14,987 nucleotides of DNA from REEB95 sp035632395 (GTDB taxonomy: Bacteria > Pseudomonadota > Alphaproteobacteria > ATCC43930 > CGMCC-115725), in NCBI GenBank assembly GCA_035632395.1, contig DASQGX010000185.1, forward strand, positions 1 through 14,987. The letters are read 5' to 3'. Positions 1 to 7,138 of this stretch are shown in pieces. Each line of letters starts with the position of its first letter. Position 1 is the first letter of the stretch. The position numbers were made by a program, and so were the translations under genes. The notes beneath the pieces were generated by a model. That model saw nothing but the letters and a program-made list of their open reading frames with translations, made no database searches and was not told the origin of the DNA.

Positions 1-1
1 G

Positions 2-634
2 TCGTTCCGCCTTACCGACATGCAGCCGATCGCTGGCGGTCCCGGCGGCGCCAAATGGTGGGACAAGGTGCCGTCGAAATTCGCCGGCTGGAGCGCGGCC
101 AAATTCAAGAAAGCCGGCTTTCGCGCCGTGCCCGGCGCGGTAGTGCGGCATTCTGCCTATATCGCGCCCGGCGTGGTGCTGATGCCGTGCTTCGTCAATG
201 TCGGGGCCCATGTCGGTGAAGGCACGATGATCGACACTTGGTCGACCGTCGGCTCATGCGCGCAGATCGGCCGCAACTGCCACATCTCAGGCGGCGTCGG
301 CATCGGCGGTGTGCTCGAGCCGGTGCAGGCACAGCCGGTGATCGTCGAAGATCATTGTTTCATCGGCGCGCGCAGCGAAGTCGCCGAAGGCGTCATCGTC
401 GAGGAAGGCGCGGTGCTGGCGATGGGCTGCTTCATCGGCGCCTCGACCAAAGTGGTCGATCGCGCCACTGGCGAGACGTTCCTCGGCCGGGTGCCGGCCT
501 ATTCGGTCGTCGTGCCGGGTAGTCTGCCGCCGCGTACGCCGGGCGGACCGAATCTTGCCTGCTGCGTCATCGTCAAGCGGGTCGATGCGCGCACGCGTTC
601 GCGCACGTCGATCAACGAATTGCTGCGCGACTGA
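2..634 (+). CDS. dapD: 2,3,4,5-tetrahydropyridine-2,6-dicarboxylate N-succinyltransferase (partial, 5' end cut by window)
   Basis: DapD transfers succinyl from succinyl-CoA to tetrahydrodipicolinate in the cytoplasm, in the succinylase branch of lysine/meso-diaminopimelate synthesis. The frame is already open at base 2 (SFRLTD before the first Met at 20), so the N-terminal part lies outside the window; 210 residues are present against roughly 280 usual for the family. Visible hallmarks are the GGPGGAKWWDK segment, left-handed beta-helix hexapeptide turns (GVVLMPCFVNVGAHVGEGTMIDTWSTVGSCAQIGRN), the HISGGVGIGGVLEP segment, and the C-terminal VPGSLP...CCVIVKRVD...TSINELLRD. The TGA stop shares one base with the dapE ATG (TGATG), which implies translational coupling. 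Family assignment is very secure. Confidence 0.97.
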   Translation, partial: SFRLTDMQPIAGGPGGAKWWDKVPSKFAGWSAAKFKKAGFRAVPGAVVRHSAYIAPGVVLMPCFVNVGAHVGEGTMIDTWSTVGSCAQIGRNCHISGGVGIGGVLEPVQAQPVIVEDHCFIGARSEVAEGVIVEEGAVLAMGCFIGASTKVVDRATGETFLGRVPAYSVVVPGSLPPRTPGGPNLACCVIVKRVDARTRSRTSINELLRD

Positions 635-1800
635 TGGCCGCGGCCGCCACCACCGTCGATCCGGTTGCGCTCACCGCCGAACTGGTGCGTTTTCCGAGCG
701 TGACGCCCAAGGACGAAGGCGCCCTCGCACATCTGGCGCGAGTGCTGGAGCGCGTCGGTTTCACCTGCGAAGTGCTCGAATTCGCCGAACCGGGCACGGA
801 AAAGGTTCTCAACCTCTATGCCCGGCTTGGCAAGTCGGGCCGCAATCTGTGCTTCGCCGGACACACCGACGTCGTGCCGGCGGGCAATCTCGCCAATTGG
901 TCGGTCGATCCATTCGCGGGCATGGTCAAGGACGGTGTCCTGATCGGCCGCGGTGCCGCCGACATGAAAAGCGCCATCGCTTGCTTCGCCGCCGCCGCCG
1001 CGCGCTTCGTCGCCGCGCGCGGGCGCGACTTCGGCGGCTCGCTCAGCCTGTTGATCACCGGCGACGAGGAGGCGGTGGCGATCAACGGCACGCGCAAGAT
1101 GCTCGAAGCGCTCGCCAAGCGCGGCGAGAAGCTCGATGCCTGCATCGTTGGCGAGCCGACCAGCCGCCAGGTGCTCGGCGACATGGTGAAGATCGGCCGG
1201 CGCGGCAGTCTGAACGGCACGCTGACCGCATTCGGCATCCAGGGTCATACCGCTTATCCGCATTTTGCCGACAACGCGGCGCACCGCCTGGTGCGGATGC
1301 TCGACGTGCTGACGCGCAAGCCGATCGACGACGGCAGCGCGCAGTTCGAGCCGTCCAATCTGCAGATCGCGACGATCGATATCGGCAATCCCGCGACCAA
1401 TATTATTCCGGACCGCGCCAAGGCGGTGTTCAACGTCCGCTTCAACGACCGGTGGAGCGGCAAGACGATGGAATCCTGGCTGCGCCAGCAGCTCGACGCC
1501 GTCGGCGGCAAGTACGAGTTGACGATCCAGGTCAGCGGCGAGTCGTTCCTGGTGCCGCCGGGCGAGGTCAGCGACAAGCTCACCCAGGCGATCGAAGGCG
1601 TCACCGGCCGCCGGCCGGAATTGTCCACGGGCGGCGGCACGTCCGACGCTCGATTTATTCAGCGTTATTGTCCGGTGGCGGAATTCGGCCCGGTCGGTGA
1701 GACCGCGCACAAAGTTAACGAGCGCACGAGTATTAACGATATCGAGGCGCTGACGAAAATTTACTTGTCCTTCCTTGAATTCTATTTTGGGAAGCGGTAG
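634..1800 (+). CDS. dapE: Succinyl-diaminopimelate desuccinylase
   Basis: DapE is an M20-family di-zinc amidohydrolase that removes succinate from N-succinyl-LL-diaminopimelate, later in the same pathway as dapD. The 388-residue product has the usual length. All metal and catalytic positions known for the family are visible: H77 and D79 in FAGHTDVVPAG, bridging D110 in GRGAADMKSA, catalytic E145 and ligand E146 in TGDEEA, E174 in VGEPTS, and H359 in GETAHKVNE. The dimerisation-lid segment GRRGSLNGTLTAFGIQGHTAYPH and the STGGGTSDARF motif are also present. The ATG overlaps the dapD stop by one base. The last 35 or so codons use noticeably more A and T (AGT, ATT, TTT, GTT) than the rest of the gene and run into an AT-rich gap, possibly because promoter signals for the next gene overlap this end. 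Confidence 0.97.
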   Translation: MAAAATTVDPVALTAELVRFPSVTPKDEGALAHLARVLERVGFTCEVLEFAEPGTEKVLNLYARLGKSGRNLCFAGHTDVVPAGNLANWSVDPFAGMVKDGVLIGRGAADMKSAIACFAAAAARFVAARGRDFGGSLSLLITGDEEAVAINGTRKMLEALAKRGEKLDACIVGEPTSRQVLGDMVKIGRRGSLNGTLTAFGIQGHTAYPHFADNAAHRLVRMLDVLTRKPIDDGSAQFEPSNLQIATIDIGNPATNIIPDRAKAVFNVRFNDRWSGKTMESWLRQQLDAVGGKYELTIQVSGESFLVPPGEVSDKLTQAIEGVTGRRPELSTGGGTSDARFIQRYCPVAEFGPVGETAHKVNERTSINDIEALTKIYLSFLEFYFGKR

Positions 1801-1822
1801 AAAAATTTTAGGCGAAATCGAT

Positions 1823-1837
1823 TTAACTCGTCTTTAA
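1823..1837 (+). promoter_or_regulatory. Candidate CtrA-binding site (TTAA-N7-TTAA)
   Basis: In the 62-base AT-rich gap between dapE and the exported-protein gene there is TTAA at 1823-1826, seven bases, then TTAA at 1834-1837. This exactly matches the full CtrA consensus described in Alphaproteobacteria. A third TTAA lies at 1848-1851, ten bases further on. The site ends 25 bases before the ATG at 1863, a position suited to controlling that gene. That it binds CtrA is inference; AT-richness of the gap raises the chance of a coincidental match. Confidence 0.5.
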
Positions 1838-1862
1838 GGGCTTAGCGTTAATTTTTCCGACC

Positions 1863-2666
1863 ATGGCCAATCATGCCTGGATGGGCGTTTGCCGTTTGGC
1901 GCTCGCGGCTGCGTTCTGCAGCCTAGCGGGCGGTACGGCGCTGGCTGGCGATGAGCCGCCGGCGACGCGCGACACCGTCGCCGGCTTCATCGTCGGCATG
2001 CGCCAGTCGGTTTCTGAATCCGGCGCACACGTCCTCGACGAAGCCGAGCAATTGCTGAGTAAGCTCGATCTCGGCAGTGGATCGGCCGGCGATCTGCGCC
2101 AGGGCATCAGCACGCTGGCGCTCGAGGCGACGGATCACGTCGCCACCCGGATCGCCAAGTTCATTCCGCTCGGCGCCAATGACGACGTGCCCGCCAGCAC
2201 TGCGAAACGGCCGGCTCGGCTCGGCTTGCAAGCGCTGGCGGCGGCGACGGTGGTGAGCAGCGATCGCGGCTGGTCCATCGGCCATGCGCAATCCAATCTC
2301 GGCGCCGAAATCGGCGACGAGGCGGCCGACCCGGCAACCTCTCTGACTAGCAACATCAATCACGGTCCGGTCGTCGGCACCGCGCTTGCCGAACAATCGC
2401 TCGGCGGCCACGATGTCGAGCTCAGCCTGCCGCTGCCGGCGATACCCAACATGCACGTCACGGCGGCGCGTTACTGGTGGGGCGATCGCACGTTCCTGCA
2501 ATCGGTCGACGGCTATCGCGTCGGCCTCAGCTACGAAATCAATCAGCACCTGCGTTTCGAAGGTGGCCGCAGCGAGGATCAGGTTCACGGCGCTGGCGGC
2601 TTTTTCGGCTTGCACTATTCGCTGCCGCTGGATACCAAGCGCCCGCCAGGCGTGATGCCGCGCTAA
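1863..2666 (+). CDS. Exported protein with C-terminal inverse-autotransporter-like beta segment
   Basis: I do not recognise a named gene. The 267-residue product has a signal peptide (residues 1-28, hydrophobic LALAAAFCSLAGG, AxA-type cleavage after TALA). A likely helical, charged region follows (about 35-100), then an Ala-rich stretch (115-160). Residues 183-256 (HDVELSLPLPAIPNMHVTAA..., YRVGLSYEI, LRFEGGRSED, GGFFGLHYSLPL) alternate polar and hydrophobic residues like amphipathic beta-strands. They resemble the last hairpins of the inverse-autotransporter (intimin/invasin) barrel. A full barrel domain is about 250 residues, so this would be short, and no passenger follows. Location in or at the outer membrane is inferred. 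There is no clear Shine-Dalgarno before ATG 1863; an in-frame ATG at 1881 is an alternative that keeps a signal peptide. The stop overlaps the convergent truA stop by a few bases. Confidence 0.8.
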   Translation: MANHAWMGVCRLALAAAFCSLAGGTALAGDEPPATRDTVAGFIVGMRQSVSESGAHVLDEAEQLLSKLDLGSGSAGDLRQGISTLALEATDHVATRIAKFIPLGANDDVPASTAKRPARLGLQALAAATVVSSDRGWSIGHAQSNLGAEIGDEAADPATSLTSNINHGPVVGTALAEQSLGGHDVELSLPLPAIPNMHVTAARYWWGDRTFLQSVDGYRVGLSYEINQHLRFEGGRSEDQVHGAGGFFGLHYSLPLDTKRPPGVMPR

Positions 2667-3412
2667 TCGGCGTCGGCGTAGATTACTTCGATCAGATAAA
2701 GGCCTTGCGGCGGTGCCGTCGGTCCGCCGGCACGGCGGTCGCGTGCGTCCAGCGCGCGTTTGACGTCAGCCGGCTTCCACTTGCCGGCGCCGACGAGCTT
2801 GAGCGTGCCGACTATGTTCCGCACCTGATGGTGCAGGAACGAGCGCGCCCGCGCCTCGATCCAGATCTCGTCGCCAGCGCGCGCGACGTCGAGCGCGTCG
2901 AGCGTCTTCACCGGCGATTTCGCCTGGCACTGGGTGTCGCGGAAGCTGGTGAAGTCGTGCTTGCCGATTAGCACGCGCGCCGCGGCCTGCATCTCCGCCA
3001 GATCGAGCGCCGGGCCGATATGCCAGACCCGGCTGCGTTCGAGCGCCGCCGGCGCCCGGCGGTTGAGGATGCGATAGCGATAGACCCGGCCACGCGCCGA
3101 GCGCCGCGCGTCGAATGAATCGGCGACGCGCTCGACCGCCAACACGGCCACCGCGTGCGGTTTGACGTGCTGGTTGAGCGCGCTGCGAATCACGTCGGGC
3201 GGGCGCTCGCGCGCCAGGTCCAGATGCGCGGTCTGCGCCACGGCATGCACGCCGGCGTCGGTGCGGCCAGCGCCGTACACCGTGACGCGCTTGCCGCAAA
3301 GGCGCTCGACCGCGGTTTCGAGGATTTCCTGCACCGACAGACCTTTCGCCTGGCGCTGCCAGCCGACGAGGCCGGTGCCGTCGTATTCGACAGTCAGCTT
3401 GTAGCGGGACAT
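2663..3412 (-). CDS. truA: tRNA pseudouridine(38-40) synthase
   Basis: TruA isomerises uridine to pseudouridine at positions 38-40 of the tRNA anticodon stem-loop. The 249-residue protein shows the N-terminal YDGTGLVGWQRQ, the catalytic loop YGAGRTDAGVHA with nucleophile D52, the conserved RVYRYRI segment, the HDFTSFRD motif, and the C-terminal FLHHQVRNIVGTL. Length is normal for the family. Its ATG lies inside the 3' end of fmt (19-base overlap, 3394-3412), so it is the last gene of a def-fmt-truA operon and probably translationally coupled. The stop codon (TAG) overlaps the stop of the convergent exported-protein gene, leaving no room for a terminator between them. Confidence 0.97.
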   Translation of the reverse strand: MSRYKLTVEYDGTGLVGWQRQAKGLSVQEILETAVERLCGKRVTVYGAGRTDAGVHAVAQTAHLDLARERPPDVIRSALNQHVKPHAVAVLAVERVADSFDARRSARGRVYRYRILNRRAPAALERSRVWHIGPALDLAEMQAAARVLIGKHDFTSFRDTQCQAKSPVKTLDALDVARAGDEIWIEARARSFLHHQVRNIVGTLKLVGAGKWKPADVKRALDARDRRAGGPTAPPQGLYLIEVIYADAD

Positions 3413-4350
3413 GGCAGAACCGCACCGCGCGCAACCGCGTGGCCGCGCAGGAATGCTTCGGTCGTGAGCGTGGCGCGGCCGGCGCGCTGCAGTCGCGTCG
3501 GCCGTAACGCATCGGCGCCGCAGGCGATCGTCAGCCGGTCATCGAGCACCGTGCCTGGCACGGCGCCGGCCGATCCGTCGGCGATCTCGGCGGCGAGCAC
3601 GCGGATACGCTCATTATCGTGCGTGAAATAGGTGCCGGGAAAAATCTCGAAGGCCCGCACCGCACGTTCGAGCTCGATTGCCGGCTGCCGCCAGTCGAGC
3701 GCGCCTTCCTCGCGCCGCAGCTTTCGCGCATAGGTCACGCCGTCGGCGGGCTGCGGCTTGGCGTTGAGCTTGCCTTCGGCCACGGCCGCAAGCGCGGCGA
3801 TGATTAGGCGGGCGCCGAGCGCGGCCAGCTCGTCATAGAGCGCGCTCGCGCCCACGCGCGCCGGAATTGCCATTCGCTCGGCGAGCAGCACGGGCCCGGT
3901 GTCGAGACCTTCGTCCATGCGCATGATTGAAATGCCGGTCTCGCGGTCGCCGGCGAGCAACGCGCGTTCGATCGGCGCCGCCCCGCGCCAGCGCGGCAAC
4001 AACGAGGCGTGCACGTTGAGGCAACCCAATCGCGGCGCGTCGATCATCGCCTTGGGCAGGATCAGGCCATAGGCCGCGACTACCGCGGCATCGACGTTGA
4101 GGTCGGCGAATTTCTTTGTCGCTGCGTCGTCAAGCCTGGCTGGCGTCTCAACCGGAATGGCCCGTGCTTCGGCCAGTTCATGCACCGGCGAGCGCGTGAC
4201 GCGATGACCGCGGCCGGCGGGCCGCGGCGGCTGGGAGTAAGCGGCGGCGACATCGTGGCCGGCGTCGAGCAGCGCGCCGAGGATGCGCGCGGCGAAACTG
4301 GGCGTGCCCAGGAACGCGAGGCGCAGCTTGGCCGGCGGATGGGGCGCCAT
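3394..4350 (-). CDS. fmt: Methionyl-tRNA formyltransferase
   Basis: Fmt formylates the amino group of initiator Met-tRNA using 10-formyl-tetrahydrofolate. The 318-residue protein has the N-terminal Rossmann start LRLAFLGTPSFAA, the folate-site signature NVHASLLPRWRGAAPI with catalytic N112 and H114, and D150 in MDEGLDTGPV. A C-terminal OB-like domain (about 210-318) includes VTYARKLRREEGALDW and FEIFPGTYF. The length is typical. The gene starts 7 bases downstream of the def stop and overlaps truA at its 3' end. Pairing with def is the classical arrangement in which formylation and deformylation are encoded together. The identity is secure. Confidence 0.97.
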   Translation of the reverse strand: MAPHPPAKLRLAFLGTPSFAARILGALLDAGHDVAAAYSQPPRPAGRGHRVTRSPVHELAEARAIPVETPARLDDAATKKFADLNVDAAVVAAYGLILPKAMIDAPRLGCLNVHASLLPRWRGAAPIERALLAGDRETGISIMRMDEGLDTGPVLLAERMAIPARVGASALYDELAALGARLIIAALAAVAEGKLNAKPQPADGVTYARKLRREEGALDWRQPAIELERAVRAFEIFPGTYFTHDNERIRVLAAEIADGSAGAVPGTVLDDRLTIACGADALRPTRLQRAGRATLTTEAFLRGHAVARGAVLPCPATS

Positions 4351-4357
4351 CGCGCCC

Positions 4358-4891
4358 TCAGGCGGGGACCGGCGACTTGAGACGCTTGGTCTTGCTGAGC
4401 TTGCGCAGGATGATGTTGCGCTTCAGCGCCGAGATATGGTCGACGAACAGCACGCCGTCGAGATGGTCGATCTCGTGCTGAATGCAGGTGGCGAGCAGGC
4501 CCGTGGCTTCGAGTTCACGGATCTCGTTCTGCTCGTCGAGATAACGCACGCGGACCACCGCCGGCCGCTCCACATCGGCATACTGCTCGGGCAGCGACAG
4601 GCAGCCTTCGCTGCACATCACCTTCTCATCCGATTCCCAGACGATTTCGGGATTGGCGAGCTTGACCGGCTGCGGCTTTTCGCCTTCGCGCGCGCAATCG
4701 ACGACGACGACGCGTTCGAGAACACCGACTTGCGGCGCCGACAGGCCGATGCCGTTCGAGTCGTACATTGTCTCCAGCATGTCGGCCATCAGGTTGCGCA
4801 CGCGTCCGTTGACCTTGGCGACCGGCTTGGACTTGCGTTTGAGCCGCGGATCCGGCGCGGTGATGATCGGCAGAAGGGCCATGATGGCCAT
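4358..4891 (-). CDS. def: Peptide deformylase
   Basis: Def removes the formyl group from the N-terminal Met of nascent proteins. All three family motifs are intact: GIGLSAPQVG (motif 1), EGCLSLP (motif 2, metal ligand C97) and QHEIDHLDGVLF (motif 3, ligands H139 and H143, catalytic E140). The 177-residue length is normal. The given start is the first ATG (4891). A second in-frame ATG three codons later (4882, giving MALLPIITAPDPRL) fits the usual N-terminus of the family equally well, and neither has a good Shine-Dalgarno, so the start is uncertain by three residues. First gene of def-fmt-truA; transcribed divergently from rmuC across a 69-base gap that must hold both promoters. Confidence 0.96.
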   Translation of the reverse strand: MAIMALLPIITAPDPRLKRKSKPVAKVNGRVRNLMADMLETMYDSNGIGLSAPQVGVLERVVVVDCAREGEKPQPVKLANPEIVWESDEKVMCSEGCLSLPEQYADVERPAVVRVRYLDEQNEIRELEATGLLATCIQHEIDHLDGVLFVDHISALKRNIILRKLSKTKRLKSPVPA

Positions 4892-4898
4892 TTAGGTA

Positions 4899-4916
4899 GG
4901 ACTTCGGGCCGAGTCC
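4899..4916. other. Near-palindrome in the def/rmuC divergent gap
   Basis: The sequence GGACT, eight bases, AGTCC forms an imperfect dyad just upstream of def. With one unpaired T, the symmetry extends through CGG/CCG. It lies in the only intergenic space available to the divergent def and rmuC promoters, so an operator or a 5'-leader hairpin for def are both possible. I found no family consensus matching it. Confidence 0.25.
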
Positions 4917-4960
4917 GTCAACGGATAGCTGGCGTCGGGCGGCTGGGCTAACATACGGGC

Positions 4961-6217
4961 ATGGAAGCGGTTTTGCTAATTGTTGCGGCGCTGTTGCTGG
5001 TCGGCTGTATCGGCTTGGCACTGGCGCGCGAGCGCGCCGTCCGCGCCCGCCACGCAGCCGAACGCGAGCTCGCGGTCGTGCAGCAGCGGCTTGCCGAGGC
5101 GCAGAACCGCATGCCGGAATTCGAGCGCCTACACCAGGAAAGCCTCCAGGCGGCGCAGGCTGCCATGCTCGAAACCGCGCAGGCGCTGTCGTCCAAGCTG
5201 CTCGACGACCACAAGCGCGAAAACGCCGACGCGAAGAAGGAATCCGAGGCGCGACTCAAGGAGTTGGCGCAGCCGCTGGTCGAACATGCAACCAAGCTCA
5301 ACGAAGCGGTTGCCGCGCTGCACAGCCAGATCCAGGACAAGGGCCGCACTCTCGACACGGTGATGCGTGCACTATCGAGTCCCGGCGGCGCCGGCCAGAT
5401 CGCCGAGGTCGGTTTGGCCAACACGCTCAAGTCCTTCGGTCTCGAAGAAGGCCGTGACTACGCGTTGCAGTTCCAGGCGCCGGGCGAAGCGAGCGGACAA
5501 CGCTTGCGGCCCGACGCGGTGGTGTTTCTGCCCGGCGATACCGTGCTGGTGATCGACTGCAAGGCGTCGAAAGCAGTGCTCGAGATCGCCGAGGCCGAAG
5601 GCGAAGCGGCCGAGGCCGCCGCGTACGCGCGGCTCGCGGCAACAATGAACCAACATCTTCGAGCGCTGGCCTCGAAGGACTACCAAAGCGCGGTGCTTGC
5701 CGCCTTCCGCGATGCCGGCCGCGCCGGCGCGGTCGACCGCATGCTTAGCGTCATGTATCTGCCGAGCGAGATCACGCTCGACAAATTGTGCCGCGCCGAC
5801 AGCGACTTCCGCCGCAAAGCGCAGGACCTCAACATCATCCCGGCTGGACCCGGTACGCTGCACGCTATCGTCTCGTTCGCCGCCAGCGACATCCGCCGTC
5901 AGCGCCAAGCCGAGAACCAGGCGCGAATCGTCGAAACCGCCGGCGTGCTGCTCGATCGCGTACGCGTTGCGCTCGAAGCCGCGGTCAAGGTCGGCAAAGG
6001 CATCGAGGCCGCCGCCAGTTCGTTCGCCGACTTCGCCAATTCGGTGAACCGGCGACTGCTGCCGCAGGCCGGCAAGCTCGGCAAGCTCGGCGTGCAGACG
6101 CCCAAGGCGCTGCCGGCGAGCGTTCCTGCCTATGAAGTGCGGCGGCTCGAGGACGCGATCGAGGGCGAGGCGGAAGAGATTGAAGCGCCGCCGCGGCCGC
6201 GCCTCATCGGCGAGTAG
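4961..6217 (+). CDS. rmuC: DNA recombination protein RmuC
   Basis: RmuC-family proteins limit recombination at inverted repeats and carry a nuclease-like fold; the precise biochemical activity is not settled. The 418-residue product begins with one transmembrane segment (about residues 3-22, VLLIVAALLLVGCIGLAL). A long Ala/Glu/Lys-rich coiled coil follows (about 25-130), then the RmuC core: GQIAEVGLANTLKSFGLEEGRDY, the PD-(D/E)xK-like RPDAVVFLPGDTVLVIDCKAS (D185, D199, K201), and MYLPSE...RRKAQDLNIIPAGPGTLHAIV. The usual Trp of the RGxWGE motif is replaced (GQIAE), while Glu149 is kept. The C-terminus is acidic then Pro-rich. The gene is divergent from def and ends 3 bases from the convergent recR stop. 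Start is the first ATG, placed directly before the membrane anchor. Confidence 0.93.
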   Translation: MEAVLLIVAALLLVGCIGLALARERAVRARHAAERELAVVQQRLAEAQNRMPEFERLHQESLQAAQAAMLETAQALSSKLLDDHKRENADAKKESEARLKELAQPLVEHATKLNEAVAALHSQIQDKGRTLDTVMRALSSPGGAGQIAEVGLANTLKSFGLEEGRDYALQFQAPGEASGQRLRPDAVVFLPGDTVLVIDCKASKAVLEIAEAEGEAAEAAAYARLAATMNQHLRALASKDYQSAVLAAFRDAGRAGAVDRMLSVMYLPSEITLDKLCRADSDFRRKAQDLNIIPAGPGTLHAIVSFAASDIRRQRQAENQARIVETAGVLLDRVRVALEAAVKVGKGIEAAASSFADFANSVNRRLLPQAGKLGKLGVQTPKALPASVPAYEVRRLEDAIEGEAEEIEAPPRPRLIGE

Positions 6218-6220
6218 CGC

Positions 6221-6814
6221 CTAAGGCTGCAGCGGTTTCCTCGCCGCGAGCGCAGCGCTGAGCGTGCCTTCGTCGAGATAATCGAGCTCGCCACCGACCG
6301 GCACGCCGTGCGCCAGCCGCGAGACGTGCACACCAGTCGCCGCCAGCCGGTCCATCACATAGTGCGCCGTGGTTTGGCCTTCGACCGTGGCGTTGAGCGC
6401 CAGGATCACCTCGCGCGCCTTGCTCTCGGCGACGCGCTTCACCAGCGGCTCGATCCGCAGATCCTCCGGCCCAACACCATCCAGCGCCGACAAAGTGCCG
6501 CCGAGGACGTGATAAAGGCCGTTATAGGCGGCCGAACGCTCGATCGCCCACAGATCGGCGACGTCTTCGACGACGCAGATCAGTCCCGGGTCGCGTCGCG
6601 GATCGCGGCACAGCGCGCACGGATCGGCGGTGTCGAGATTGCCGCAACGGCTGCACGGCTTGACCTTCGCCGCGGTCTCGGTCAGCGCCGCGGCCAGCGG
6701 CTCCATCAGGCTTTCGCGCCGTTTGAGCAGGAAGAGCGCCGCGCGCCGCGCCGAGCGCGGGCCCAGGCCGGGAAGCTTCGACAGCAACTGGATCAGACGG
6801 TCGAGTTCGAGCAC
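6221..6814 (-). CDS. recR: Recombination mediator RecR
   Basis: RecR acts with RecO (and RecF) to load RecA on SSB-coated single-stranded DNA. The 197-residue protein has the N-terminal helix-hairpin-helix KLPGLGPRSARRAALFLL, a four-Cys zinc finger (C54, C57, C66, C69), and the Toprim domain starting at LICVVEDVADLWAIE. The C-terminal LAHGVPVGGELDYLDEGTL is also typical. The start is a GTG immediately after the ybaB TAA and in the same frame, so no longer N-terminus is possible. Length and N-terminal motif support this GTG. It is the third gene of dnaX-ybaB-recR, a widely conserved order, and is probably translated by coupling because no strong ribosome-binding site is visible. Confidence 0.96.
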   Translation of the reverse strand: MLELDRLIQLLSKLPGLGPRSARRAALFLLKRRESLMEPLAAALTETAAKVKPCSRCGNLDTADPCALCRDPRRDPGLICVVEDVADLWAIERSAAYNGLYHVLGGTLSALDGVGPEDLRIEPLVKRVAESKAREVILALNATVEGQTTAHYVMDRLAATGVHVSRLAHGVPVGGELDYLDEGTLSAALAARKPLQP

Positions 6815-7138
6815 TTAGAACGGCAGCTTCATGCCCGGCGGCAGTTTGAGCCCGCCGGTGAGCTTCTCGGTTTCTTCGGCGAGGTGGCGTTCGACGCGGC
6901 TCTTGGCGTCGTTGAACGCGGCGACGACCAAATCCTCGAGCACTTCGACTTCGTTGGGGTCAATGATCGTCTTGTCGAGCTTGATCTTCTTCACGTCGCC
7001 CTTGCCGTTGAGCGTCACGGTGACCATGCCGCCGCCGGAAACGCCAGTGACCTCGACCGCGGCAAGACGCTCCTGCATCTCCTGCATGCGCGCCTGCATC
7101 TGCTGCGCCTGTTTCAACATCTGGCCGAGATTGTTCAC
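6815..7138 (-). CDS. ybaB: YbaB/EbfC-family nucleoid-associated protein
   Basis: A small dimeric DNA-binding protein of the YbaB/EbfC family, a nucleoid-associated group usually encoded between dnaX and recR. The 107-residue sequence shows the N-terminal Gln/Met-rich amphipathic helix (LGQMLKQAQQMQARMQEMQERL), the central beta-sheet VEVTGVSGGGMVTVTLNGKGDVKKIKLD, the helix EVEVLEDLVVAAFNDA, and the C-terminal GGLKLPPGMKLPF. It starts with GTG overlapping the dnaX TGA stop (GTGA, four bases) and ends with TAA directly before the recR GTG. These contacts imply a single transcript with coupled translation. Confidence 0.96.
   Translation of the reverse strand: MNNLGQMLKQAQQMQARMQEMQERLAAVEVTGVSGGGMVTVTLNGKGDVKKIKLDKTIIDPNEVEVLEDLVVAAFNDAKSRVERHLAEETEKLTGGLKLPPGMKLPF

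Noticed and set aside
499..1710. 403-codon open frame on the minus strand opposite dapD/dapE
   Set aside because: Low-complexity Arg/Ala/Gly/Glu-rich translation typical of antisense frames in GC-rich DNA; dapD and dapE on the plus strand are unambiguous.
1801..1862. Intrinsic terminator after dapE in the AT-rich gap
   Set aside because: T-rich stretches occur, but no stable GC-rich stem precedes them; the region looks more like a promoter.
6209..6221. GGCG-N5-CGCC hairpin at the rmuC/recR convergent junction as a bidirectional terminator
   Set aside because: The stem is only four pairs, there is no T-run on either side, and such short dyads are expected by chance in GC-rich sequence.
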